From Methylobacterium thuringiense (GTDB lineage: Bacteria > Pseudomonadota > Alphaproteobacteria > Rhizobiales > Beijerinckiaceae): a stretch of DNA of 64,000 nt. This document shows positions 48,663 to 55,782 of the stretch, piece after piece. Made by a program: the position numbers and the translations under genes. How positions within the stretch are numbered: the stretch's first letter is position 1; each line of letters begins with the position of its first letter. The stretch covers positions 124,001-188,000 of the forward strand of contig NZ_BPRA01000015.1 in the NCBI RefSeq assembly GCF_022179645.1. The letters run 5' to 3'. A model generated the notes under the pieces. That model was given only the letters and a program-made list of their open reading frames with translations, was not told the origin of the DNA and ran no database searches.

Positions 48663-48685
48663 GACGCTCTCTCCAACCGGGCAGG

Positions 48686-48705
48686 GCGTGCCGCATTCGG
48701 CACGC
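48686..48705 (-). promoter_or_regulatory. Hairpin in the 5' leader of the giant gene
   Basis: A perfect 8-bp inverted repeat (GCGTGCCG / CGGCACGC, four-base loop) ends 24 bases before the ATG and just upstream of the GGAGAG site. It could form in the mRNA leader and affect translation, or serve as an operator. No clear -35/-10 pair was found in this gap. Confidence 0.4.
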
Positions 48706-48805
48706 ACACATCAAGTGACCCGGCGCGATAGGGCGCTGCCGGATCGTCTAAAGGCGGTCTGAAAATCCGACCGGCACCCGCTGGCGCGCGCCGATCCTTG
48801 TCGCG

Positions 48806-48834
48806 GGCCTCGTCCGCTCGCCGCGGACGAGGCC
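48806..48834 (-). terminator. Hairpin terminator after the SapC gene
   Basis: A perfect 12-bp stem (GGCCTCGTCCGC / GCGGACGAGGCC) with a five-base loop begins 11 bases after the SapC-family stop. No U-run is present. Such a strong stem implies that transcription of the giant gene starts mainly from its own promoter, in the 48663-48805 gap. Confidence 0.65.
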
Positions 48835-48844
48835 GACGGCCAAA

Positions 48845-49648
48845 TCAAGCGTTGCCGGTGGTCTCGAAATCGGCCGGGGAAGCCGGGGCCGTCTCGGCTT
48901 CCTGCGCAGCCGTCTCGACCGGAACGCCGATGCGCTCGGCGATCGGCGTGAGGTTCCGCAGCGAGGCGAGGTGCTGATAGATCAGCTCCATCTCGTCGGC
49001 CTGCATCAACTCCGCGAGCTTGTCGGCAGACAGCGCCTTGAGCCGGTCGCGGTTGACCACGCTGAACCCCGACAGGGTCGAGCGCTGGCCGGTGCGCAGG
49101 GTGAACTGCGCCTGCATGGATTCCAGCAGGTCGAACTCCTGCAGACGCTTCACGAACAGCTTGGTGCGCTGAAACTGCGTCTGGTAGGCCTGCAGGAAGC
49201 CGAGCACGTTCTGCAGATACTGCGTGCGGTCCCCGTCGGCATCGAACAGACGCTCGCCGCGACCATCGTCGTTGCAGCCGGAGAAATCCTCGTCCACGCA
49301 GAGCGTGAAGGTGGCGTCGGGGTCGTTCGCGTTGTCGCTGGAGAACACGAACGGGTAGCGGCGCAGGAAGGCCGGAACGTAGGCGCCGGACCAGGAGCCC
49401 GCCTCGCTCACGTAGAGGTTCTCGCCGTCCCGGATCCCGAGGAGCGCTACCGGGATGATCTCGTCGTCGGCTCCGCCGAACACGATCGTATACTCGGCCC
49501 CGGCATTCGGGAACTCGGCCACCATCAGGGGCACGGAGTTCACGCCACGGGCGAATTCGAATGTCGTGCCGGCCTTGACCGACCAGCCGCCGTGCCGCTG
49601 CCGGGTCACCGGAACCGCACGTTCGTAGATGAGAAGCTGCTTACTCAT
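48845..49648 (-). CDS. SapC-family protein
   Basis: A 267-residue protein matching the SapC family (named after a Campylobacter fetus S-layer locus protein) in length and hallmark segments. The Y-V-P-A-F-L-R-R-Y-P-F-V-F block lies about residues 89-101; acidic segments and an FLQAYQTQFQRTKLF helix follow. No signal peptide is visible, so it is probably cytoplasmic. In other Proteobacteria SapC-like genes occur beside halogenase-like and hydroxylase genes in surface or TonB-receptor loci, and all three families occur in this window. The ATG at 49648 has a GGGG-containing site upstream. Encoded just upstream of the giant gene on the same strand but separated by a strong hairpin, it may assist production of that surface protein. 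Its molecular activity is unknown. Confidence 0.85.
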   Translation of the reverse strand: MSKQLLIYERAVPVTRQRHGGWSVKAGTTFEFARGVNSVPLMVAEFPNAGAEYTIVFGGADDEIIPVALLGIRDGENLYVSEAGSWSGAYVPAFLRRYPFVFSSDNANDPDATFTLCVDEDFSGCNDDGRGERLFDADGDRTQYLQNVLGFLQAYQTQFQRTKLFVKRLQEFDLLESMQAQFTLRTGQRSTLSGFSVVNRDRLKALSADKLAELMQADEMELIYQHLASLRNLTPIAERIGVPVETAAQEAETAPASPADFETTGNA

Positions 49649-49748
49649 TCTGACCCCACGTTGCCACGCATGTGCGCTTCCCGCATCTTTGCGTTCCGCT
49701 AGCTACCAGCTAAGGCCCGATTTGCGGAGGGATTGCACGGCTTTTCGA

Positions 49749-49765
49749 TTGATCCAGCGTCTCAG
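49749..49765 (+). promoter_or_regulatory. 17-bp shared element, copy 1
   Basis: TTGATCCAGCGTCTCAG, lying 100 bases upstream of the SapC start. The same 17 bases occur inverted at 57591-57607, upstream of the O-methyltransferase operon. Partial similarity extends on both sides (TTTTxG before, TTCG shortly after). Possibly an operator or promoter element. Confidence 0.55.
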
Positions 49766-50051
49766 TTTTCGGGTGCTGGAGTGCGGATGCGGGCGACGGC
49801 GGCCCAGCCACAACAGCCACCACGGACGATGTCGAGCGCCATGAGCCCGCCCGCGCGAACATTCCTGCGATCGCCGACAGTCGCCTTCAAGTATTAATAA
49901 AATATTCAGCCCCGCGGCACTGGTCGTGCGTGCAATCCGATTGCCGGCAAGCGAACCGAAAGCCGATGCACTGGCCGGTCCTTTCGACAGAATACGAATG
50001 TCGCTCCCTTCGCTATTTATTAAAATTCCTCAAAAAAACATTCTTTGGACA

Positions 50052-50063
50052 GATAAATTTATC
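50052..50063. promoter_or_regulatory. 12-bp palindrome GATAAATTTATC
   Basis: A perfect 12-base palindrome inside the AT-rich core, followed at once by GATATC. It could be a regulator half-site pair. Chance occurrence in AT-rich DNA cannot be excluded. Confidence 0.3.
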
Positions 50064-50240
50064 GATATCATTTTAATTTTATTGAAATAGGATTTCACTC
50101 TGAATTTCCGCCTTTTATCGACCAGAAGTAAAAGCAGTTAAGCAAACGATGTCTCGACAGCATCGATCGCTCCAATCGCCAATATAGAAATATCACGAAA
50201 TTTTATCTTGATCGACATTAGACGAGTCAGGAATTCGGAC

Positions 50241-50387
50241 GTGAGCGAATGGGACGCTGAGCCTCTTGAAAGCGGCAGCGGTGCCTTTAGCTTGCTCGCA
50301 GCTTCTGTTGTTGAAGCGTCGCATATGACTGAAAAAGCAAGATCGGTCCCAGAATCAAATCACGTTCCAAGCCGGGATAAGAAATAA
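50241..50387 (+). CDS. Possible small ORF (48 aa)
   Basis: A GTG at 50241 opens 48 codons ending in TAA at 50385-50387. AGGAA lies about eight bases upstream as a possible ribosome site. The peptide begins MSEWDAEPLESGSG, has a short hydrophobic centre (AFSLLAASVV) and a charged tail. Codons are AT-biased (CTT, TCT, GTT, AAA) unlike the neighbouring genes. It ends 14 bases before the AraC-type frame opens, so it might be a leader ORF of that gene. A leader-plus-core precursor peptide is a second, weaker idea given nearby radical SAM genes. It may also be random. Confidence 0.25.
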   Translation: MSEWDAEPLESGSGAFSLLAASVVEASHMTEKARSVPESNHVPSRDKK

Positions 50388-50401
50388 TTCACGGTTGCAA
50401 G

Positions 50402-51529
50402 TTGATCGTCGGCGCCTCGACGTCTTCGGTCGCACGACGAGGGCGCGGCGCTGCGTCTGACCGACCCCTGACGACACCGAAACCTTCCCCTGCCCTTATC
50501 GTAGAAGCCTCCGTCCGCGTGCCGATCCTCCAGCGCCTCGACTACCTCTCGACAGGTCTGCCGAACGAGAAGGCGCACGAAATCTGGAAGGGCGTCGTCG
50601 GCACCCTGTTCGAGCCACGCGTCGTACACCCGAACCAACGCCTGCCGACCGGCTCCGCGAGTGGCGTCGTCATGGGCGATATCATCGTCGCGCGCGTCGT
50701 CTTCGGTGCGCAGAGCTTTCGGCGTGATCGCGACCTCGTTGCCCGGACGCCCGATCACATCCTATTCCACCTCTATAATGTCGGCGGCTTCAACGGCCTG
50801 ATCAGCGGCCACCAGACGACGCTGTGGTCGTCGCAGGTCGCGATTATCGACCTTGGCTTCGAAGTCGATACGTTCGCGACCTCCTCCGATACGGTCTCGC
50901 TGATCGTCCCGCGCGCGCTGCTGCCCAACCTCGCCGGCGGCCCGTTGCCACCCCGACTCGATCCGGCACGCAACCGCCTGCTGGCTGCACATCTCATGGC
51001 CTTGCGCGAACGCAGCCTGTTCCTCCAGGAATCGGAAGTCGCGGGCGTCGTGGAGCATACGGCCGACTTCCTGCAGGCGCTCCTCGACCCGGTGCGGTCG
51101 AAGGACCTCGCGCAGCAGGAGCAGGAGTTCGAGACCTGCTATGTCGCCCTCGCCGAGCAAGCGATCCGCAACCATCTCGCCTCGCCCGACCTCTCGCCGG
51201 AACTGATCGCCAACGAGATCGGCGTGTCACGCGCCACGCTCTACCGGATGTTCGCGCCCCATGGCGGCATCATGCGTTCGGTCCAGGAGCGCCGCCTGCT
51301 CGCGGTGCGTGCGGCCCTGAGCGATCCGCTCGAGACGCGGCGCCTCTCGCGGCTTGCGACCGATTTCGGCTTTCGCGGCAAGGTCCATTTCAGCCGTGCC
51401 TTCCGCGCGCAGTTCGGCGTCACCGCGAGCGAGTTCCGGGCCGAGCAGGTGGCCTCGGCCCGGAAATCCGAACGGACCGGCCTCGACGTCCTGACACTGT
51501 GGTGGGATCGACTCGGCGCCGTACGCTGA
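50402..51529 (+). CDS. AraC-family transcriptional regulator
   Basis: The C-terminal 90 residues (about 260-345) form the two-helix-turn-helix AraC DNA-binding domain. They include LIANEIGVSRATLYRMF and the family signature RLATDFGFRGKVHFSRAFRAQFGVTASEFR. The N-terminal half looks like an AraC_binding_2 sensor domain. No ATG fits. The first start-like codon after an in-frame stop is TTG at 50402, but GTG at 50519 gives VPILQRLDYL and a more usual length of about 336. The start is therefore uncertain. It is divergent from the SapC gene and convergent with the radical SAM gene, whose stop lies 11 bases away. It is the only regulator in the window and a candidate to act at the shared 17-bp elements. 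Confidence 0.85.
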   Translation: MIVGASTSSVARRGRGAASDRPLTTPKPSPALIVEASVRVPILQRLDYLSTGLPNEKAHEIWKGVVGTLFEPRVVHPNQRLPTGSASGVVMGDIIVARVVFGAQSFRRDRDLVARTPDHILFHLYNVGGFNGLISGHQTTLWSSQVAIIDLGFEVDTFATSSDTVSLIVPRALLPNLAGGPLPPRLDPARNRLLAAHLMALRERSLFLQESEVAGVVEHTADFLQALLDPVRSKDLAQQEQEFETCYVALAEQAIRNHLASPDLSPELIANEIGVSRATLYRMFAPHGGIMRSVQERRLLAVRAALSDPLETRRLSRLATDFGFRGKVHFSRAFRAQFGVTASEFRAEQVASARKSERTGLDVLTLWWDRLGAVR

Positions 51530-51540
51530 CGCGACCGTCC

Positions 51541-52461
51541 TCAGGCCGACGGCCGCTGCCAGCGGCGCCCGATCGGCTTCAGCAGATCGGCCTCGAGGCC
51601 GAATTTTTCGATGTAGGCCGTGTTGAGCCCGAGGCATTCGCGAGAGGCGCAAACATCCCGATGCACGCACTGGTAGAAGCCGTTGCGCGCGAATTCCGTC
51701 CAGAAATCCGGGTCGATGTGCAGTTCCGGCTGGCCGTTGACGAGCGCGTCACCAAGGTCGCCGAGCAGGCACTCCGGAAAATTCTTGATCTCGACCGCGC
51801 GTCCCTGGGCACGGGCGCGGGACACCGCTTCCCGTAGATAGGGCAGCACGTCGCCATGACGCGGGACGAGGCCCTTCTCGTCGCGCTCGGACATCGGAAA
51901 ATAGACCCAGAATTCCATCTGGGTCAGGCGCCGGAGATGGCTCAGTCGATCGACGAGATCGGGCAGGAGGCGATAGCTCCGCTCCGTCACGACGGTGTTG
52001 GTGAGCGTCGCCACGCCCTCCATGGCGTCGAGGGTCTCGAGGCCCCGCAGCGCACGCTCGAACGATCCCGGCACGAGGGTCAGCGCGTCGTGGGTTGCTG
52101 CGTCGCTGCCGGCGACCGAGACGAAGAACTCGTCGACGCCGGCCTCGACGAGGCGACGGCAATAGCTCGCCTGGCCGAGATGCATGCCGTGGGTCTGGAT
52201 GCGGACATGCCGGAAGCCGCTCGCCCGCGCCCGGCGCGCCAGATCCGGCAGGTCGCGCCGCAGGGTGATCTCGGAACCCGTCAGGATCAGCCCGATCCAG
52301 CGCTTTTCGCGTGCGTTAAGCGCCAGCAGCGCTTCGAAATGGGCGTCGGATTCCGGCGCGAGCCGGTCCATCGTGCCCTCGATCATGCAGTGGACGCATT
52401 TGAGATTGCAGCGGAATTCCATCGTCAGGGAGACGTAGGCTGCGTGATCGTAGCGTCCCAT
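51541..52461 (-). CDS. Radical SAM protein with SPASM/twitch-like C-terminal cysteines
   Basis: A 306-residue radical SAM enzyme. The 4Fe-4S loop is CNLKCVHC (Cys18, 22, 25) close to the N-terminus, followed by LILTGSEIT, where GGEP is usual. Four further cysteines near the C-terminus (Cys231, 265, 271, 276) suggest an auxiliary iron-sulfur cluster of SPASM or twitch type. Such enzymes often modify peptides or proteins, but also small molecules. The ATG at 52461 fits the family start. It is the last gene of the 57.5-51.5 kb operon, about 80 bases after the unrecognised gene. Peptide-modifying radical SAM enzymes commonly work with a PqqD-like domain, and such a domain is found in the membrane protease at 60160. 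Substrate unknown. Confidence 0.85.
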   Translation of the reverse strand: MGRYDHAAYVSLTMEFRCNLKCVHCMIEGTMDRLAPESDAHFEALLALNAREKRWIGLILTGSEITLRRDLPDLARRARASGFRHVRIQTHGMHLGQASYCRRLVEAGVDEFFVSVAGSDAATHDALTLVPGSFERALRGLETLDAMEGVATLTNTVVTERSYRLLPDLVDRLSHLRRLTQMEFWVYFPMSERDEKGLVPRHGDVLPYLREAVSRARAQGRAVEIKNFPECLLGDLGDALVNGQPELHIDPDFWTEFARNGFYQCVHRDVCASRECLGLNTAYIEKFGLEADLLKPIGRRWQRPSA

Positions 52462-52540
52462 GACGTCTTTCGCTGCGAAGACTTCGGTGCGGTGCTCGTG
52501 AGAGCGGGTCGGAGGCGACTGTTATCGTGGGCAGAGAGAT

Positions 52541-53416
52541 TCAAAGAAGGCCGTAATAGGCACTCTTCGTGACCGTCAGCCGTCCATCGACGACGGCATA
52601 GTCGATTCCGAGATCGAAGAGCAGATGCGACAGACGCCGACGCTCTGCGCGCACGAAGTCGCGAATCTCGGCCGGATAGGCGAGACGGTCGAGGAAATAC
52701 AGCAGCCCGTCGACGTCGATCCGCGAGAAGTAGACGCCGTCGCAGAGGCGCTTGTTGGCCACCACCACGACACCGCAGCGCATCAGTTCGGGCCAGAGGA
52801 TCGCGTCGCGGTCGAGGCCGGGCAGGTCGAGATGAGCCGAGCAGGCGGTCTTCGCCGCGATGGCTTCCCGCTCGGTCGCGGTCTCGAAGAAGCTGTAGAG
52901 GTTGTCGAGGACGAGGCCCTGAGCGGTTAGGCCGTAGCACAGGCCGGAGGAGACGCTACTGCCGGGATTGCCGAGATAGACGTTGAGCCGGTCGAGGCTC
53001 CGCGTGCCGCGCGCCAGGGCGTCGTCGAGGTCGAGGGAGAACATGAAGTAGGGGCGCGCGCCGGGATAGTGCAGGCCACAGGGCGCGAAGGGCGCGAGGA
53101 TCGCGAGCACGCGCTCGATCGAGACGCTGCGCTCCAGCCGGGCGTAGTCGTAGAAGTAGAACTCCCAGGTGGTGACGCCGTCGCGCAACTTGGCCCCCCA
53201 GACGCTGCGGCCGGGACCCAAGCCAGCCCGCAGCGCGTCGCAGATCGCGAAGAGACGGCGATCCGCGCCGGCCGCGGTCAGGGAGTGCCAGAGCAGGCTG
53301 GACTGGCGCAGCCGGCCGGCCGTGGGTCCGAGGGGCTCGTAGTCCCACAAGCAGTAATCGGCGTAGCGGTCGCCCGGCGCGGCGTATTCGAGGCGCGGCG
53401 GGTCGAGGCCGGTCAT
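52541..53416 (-). CDS. Unrecognised protein of the tailoring operon (291 aa)
   Basis: I do not recognise a family with confidence. The ATG at 53416 overlaps the upstream stop (ATGA), and the protein ends at 52541. It is a soluble, mixed alpha/beta sequence with no signal peptide or membrane segment. The pattern TWEFYFYDYARLE, VLAILAPF, YFMFSLDLDD, SLDRLNVYLGNPGSS, SGLCYGLT loosely recalls the strand order of ABBA-fold aromatic prenyltransferases (NphB/Orf2 type). I hold that only as a weak lead. The long frame continues upstream of the ATG through the halogenase-like gene, but that part is a shadow. The tight coupling to the halogenase-like gene suggests they act in one pathway. Confidence 0.7.
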   Translation of the reverse strand: MTGLDPPRLEYAAPGDRYADYCLWDYEPLGPTAGRLRQSSLLWHSLTAAGADRRLFAICDALRAGLGPGRSVWGAKLRDGVTTWEFYFYDYARLERSVSIERVLAILAPFAPCGLHYPGARPYFMFSLDLDDALARGTRSLDRLNVYLGNPGSSVSSGLCYGLTAQGLVLDNLYSFFETATEREAIAAKTACSAHLDLPGLDRDAILWPELMRCGVVVVANKRLCDGVYFSRIDVDGLLYFLDRLAYPAEIRDFVRAERRRLSHLLFDLGIDYAVVDGRLTVTKSAYYGLL

Positions 53417-55782
53417 GAGCCGGCCATGCCGGAATAGACGGTAAGGAAGGGCCGCCCGTCGCGCCCGAGGCCGCCGGCCACGTGCCCCAGGGCCTCGTCG
53501 CGGCGCTCGCCCAAGACCGCCGCGACCGCCTGCGGCGCGATGCCGAGATCCGCGAAGGCCGGCGCGAGCAGCGGCTCCACGTCCGCCACCATGAGGCCGC
53601 AGGCATAGAGATTGAGATCGTAGGACAGGCGGGGCCCGGGCTCCTCGCGGGCTTCGAGATAGTGGATGGCGCCCCGCCCCCGCTCCTGAGCCAGCCCGAG
53701 CACGGCGTGGGCGAGGCCGATCACGCCCGACCCAGCCTCGCCCCAATCCGCACCCATCCGCGTCAACCGGGCCCCGATCTCGGCGGCCGCGCGCACGCGC
53801 GGCCAATGGTAGAGCGTCACCACCGGAGGCGTCGCCGCGTGCGAACTCCACTTGTAGGCCCGGTGGACGAGGAGCGGCTCGCCCTTGGTCTCCGCCTTCT
53901 GCCAGGCCGTGTCGGTGTCGGCCGACCATTCGACGTAGAGCTTGTAGAGGGCGCCGGAGGGACCGTCCTCGTAGCCGAGATGCAGCACGTCGGCCTCGCC
54001 AATCAGGCCGGCGGCCTCCGCGCGCTCCCGCTCTGGCAGGCCGAGCTTTTCCGCCAGCGTGTCCAGGGTCTGCCCGGGCTGTAGCCCGAGGCTGGTGCGG
54101 TGGAGACTCACGAGGAAGCGTTCGACCTGGAGCCCGCCCGGCGTCGCCTTCACGGAACGCTCGTAGCCGTAGGGTTGGCCGAGGCCGGCGACGAGATCGG
54201 CGAGTCGCGTACCTTCAGGCGTCCGGCGCAGGCTCGCCGGCCCGGATGCAGTCGCGGCCACAGTGATGCGAGCGACCGGCCCGGCGGCGGGTGCCGTCCC
54301 GTGCAACGGTTCGAGGAGGCTGGCGTGCAACGCCGTCGCGTCGGCGACCTGCGCAGCGCGTGCCCGGATCTCGGCGAGGTATCCGCCAATCTCGCGGCCA
54401 TCTGCAACATCGACCGGTGCGAAGGCCCGGCGCGGCAGGAAGTCGGCCCCGGTGAACAGCAGGTAGTAGTCGGTCTCACCGAACACCGCTTCCTCGCGCG
54501 GCACGACATGGCCGGCGACTTCGTAGAGATCGAGACGGTCGGCAAGCCCCTCGGGGAGCTTGGCGCGCGCCGCAGCCCAGACCGGTTCGGGTCTCCGTCC
54601 GAGCACATAATGCGCCGCAAGCGCTTCCAGCGCGTCGTCGTGCAGGCGGTTCATCCGGGCGGTGTAGGACCGGCGCAGGATCTCCGCCCCTTCCCCGCGC
54701 GGCAGATGCGCGACGAAGGCTTCGAGCGCGACGAGATCGAGATCGAGGCCGAAGCCCGCCAGCGGCTCGACGGCGCGGGCCGCGGCGCCGAGGGCGACGA
54801 CGTTGCGCAGCCAGGGATTGCGCCGACCGCTGGGCAGGCTGCGGTGGACGATGTGCTCGCCCAGGCCGAACGCCGCCTGCAGGGCCGCCTCGGCCGCCTC
54901 CGGCGTGGTCGTCTCGCCGTCATAGGCCAGCACGGCTTCGGTGCGGCCGGCGAGCGGCAGCGACGCGGTCCAGCCCTCCGGCAGGCCCGCATAGGTCGTG
55001 AAGGGCGGCGGATCCGGTGCGGGCGGTAGGGACAGGCTGACGAGGCTGTCGCAGGCGGCGCTGTCCGCGATCCAGGCTTCGCCGAGCGTCTCGCCGATCA
55101 GCAGCGCCGCCGCGCCGGTACAGTCGAGAAACAGGTCGCCCTCGACGCTGGCGCCGCCTTCGAGATCGAGGGAGCGGATGTTGCCGGAGAAGTCACGGCT
55201 CGCCCCGAGCACGCGCGCCGGGACGGCCCGCACGCCTTCCGAGAGCGCGATCTCGCGCAGGAAGCGGACCAGGGCGGTGCGATCGAGATGGTAGCCGTAG
55301 CTGCTGGCCTCTACGGCCGAGGAGACGCCCGTTTCGTTGCGTGGACCGCGCCCGGCCGCCGCCATCAGCGCCTGCGGCGCATAATCGGCGTACGCAGCCC
55401 CCGACCCGCCCTCGTTGCGATGCTTCAGCCAGTAGTGGAACAGATCGCGCCCATTGATGCGTGGGCCGCAGACCCCGAACGGGTGCCAGTGCCCCTGCCC
55501 CGCCTCGAACCAGTCGTCGAAGCGGCTGGCGACCCGATAGGTCGCCCCGCAGCGGCGCATGAAGATGGCCTCGTCGATGCCGAGGCCGCGCAGGAAGCGG
55601 GTGAGGATCGGACGCGTCGCCAGGCCGACGGACGGTCCGGCCGGCGGCACCGGTCCGACCACCGTCACCGTCCAGCCGACCCGGCGCAGCATGCGCCGCA
55701 GGTAGGCGGCGGCGGTCCAGGCCGCGAGGCCGCCGCCGGCGATCACGAGGCGCGGTGGCGCGGTACGGGAAGGCTCGAGCAT
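53413..55782 (-). CDS. Halogenase-like flavoprotein with degenerate active site and C-terminal extension
   Basis: A 789-residue protein. Residues 1-490 match the flavin-dependent tryptophan halogenase fold. The FAD motif is GGGLAAW (16-22) and GLATRP (53-58) replaces the usual GEATxP. Two hallmarks are altered: the position of the catalytic lysine (Lys79 in PrnA) appears to be Arg83 (GATYRVASRF), and WxWxIP reads WTASLP near residue 271. It may therefore be a flavin monooxygenase or oxidase rather than a halogenase. About 300 extra residues follow, ending in LTVYSGMAGS; I do not recognise them. The ATG at 55782 overlaps the kinase stop (TGATG). Similar halogenase-like proteins occur in SapC-containing loci elsewhere. 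Family is firm, reaction uncertain. Confidence 0.85.
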   Translation of the reverse strand: MLEPSRTAPPRLVIAGGGLAAWTAAAYLRRMLRRVGWTVTVVGPVPPAGPSVGLATRPILTRFLRGLGIDEAIFMRRCGATYRVASRFDDWFEAGQGHWHPFGVCGPRINGRDLFHYWLKHRNEGGSGAAYADYAPQALMAAAGRGPRNETGVSSAVEASSYGYHLDRTALVRFLREIALSEGVRAVPARVLGASRDFSGNIRSLDLEGGASVEGDLFLDCTGAAALLIGETLGEAWIADSAACDSLVSLSLPPAPDPPPFTTYAGLPEGWTASLPLAGRTEAVLAYDGETTTPEAAEAALQAAFGLGEHIVHRSLPSGRRNPWLRNVVALGAAARAVEPLAGFGLDLDLVALEAFVAHLPRGEGAEILRRSYTARMNRLHDDALEALAAHYVLGRRPEPVWAAARAKLPEGLADRLDLYEVAGHVVPREEAVFGETDYYLLFTGADFLPRRAFAPVDVADGREIGGYLAEIRARAAQVADATALHASLLEPLHGTAPAAGPVARITVAATASGPASLRRTPEGTRLADLVAGLGQPYGYERSVKATPGGLQVERFLVSLHRTSLGLQPGQTLDTLAEKLGLPERERAEAAGLIGEADVLHLGYEDGPSGALYKLYVEWSADTDTAWQKAETKGEPLLVHRAYKWSSHAATPPVVTLYHWPRVRAAAEIGARLTRMGADWGEAGSGVIGLAHAVLGLAQERGRGAIHYLEAREEPGPRLSYDLNLYACGLMVADVEPLLAPAFADLGIAPQAVAAVLGERRDEALGHVAGGLGRDGRPFLTVYSGMAGS

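Larger units (their letters stand above)
29900..48400 (-). repeat. Beta-strand-repeat (beta-helix-like) region of the giant protein
   Basis: More than 6,000 residues built from degenerate units of about 90-110 residues. A typical unit holds an alanine/glycine strand block (AAGVGVSGGGA), an NxIxxxTxAxI block and a VTVSAxxTSxI block. The pattern resembles parallel beta-helix adhesins of the filamentous-hemagglutinin style. Repetition is densest at 31-37 kb. Composition is strongly low-complexity (A, G, S, T, V). Confidence 0.75.
49649..50401. promoter_or_regulatory. Intergenic region between SapC and AraC-type genes, with AT-rich core
   Basis: About 750 bases separate the divergent SapC and regulator genes. 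The 49885-50235 part is strikingly AT-rich against the GC-rich surroundings, with runs such as TATTAATAAAATATT and TTTATTAAAATT. It must hold the promoters for both directions, but I cannot assign -35/-10 boxes with confidence. AT-rich islands of this kind often bind nucleoid silencers such as Ros/MucR-type proteins in alphaproteobacteria; that is inference. It also holds a 17-bp shared element, a 12-bp palindrome and a possible small ORF, listed separately. Confidence 0.6.

Noticed and set aside
45958-48180. Plus-strand frame of 740 codons opposite the N-terminal part of the giant gene
   Set aside because: Low-complexity Ala/Ser/Thr/Val translation mirroring the beta repeats; no domain or start site.
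48663-48707. Fifteen-codon N-terminal extension of the giant protein
   Set aside because: The ATG at 48662 has a well-spaced GGAGAG, while the extension has none, overlaps the leader hairpin and contains two cysteines otherwise almost absent from the protein.
49885-50235. Specific -35/-10 promoter boxes in the AT-rich core
   Set aside because: Several T/A-rich hexamers exist, but none pairs with a convincing partner at 16-18 bases. Any assignment would be arbitrary.
53417-53929. N-terminal extension of the unrecognised 291-residue protein through the halogenase-like gene
   Set aside because: The extension is out-of-frame shadow of the flavoprotein C-terminus. The ATG at 53416 with ATGA overlap is the natural start.
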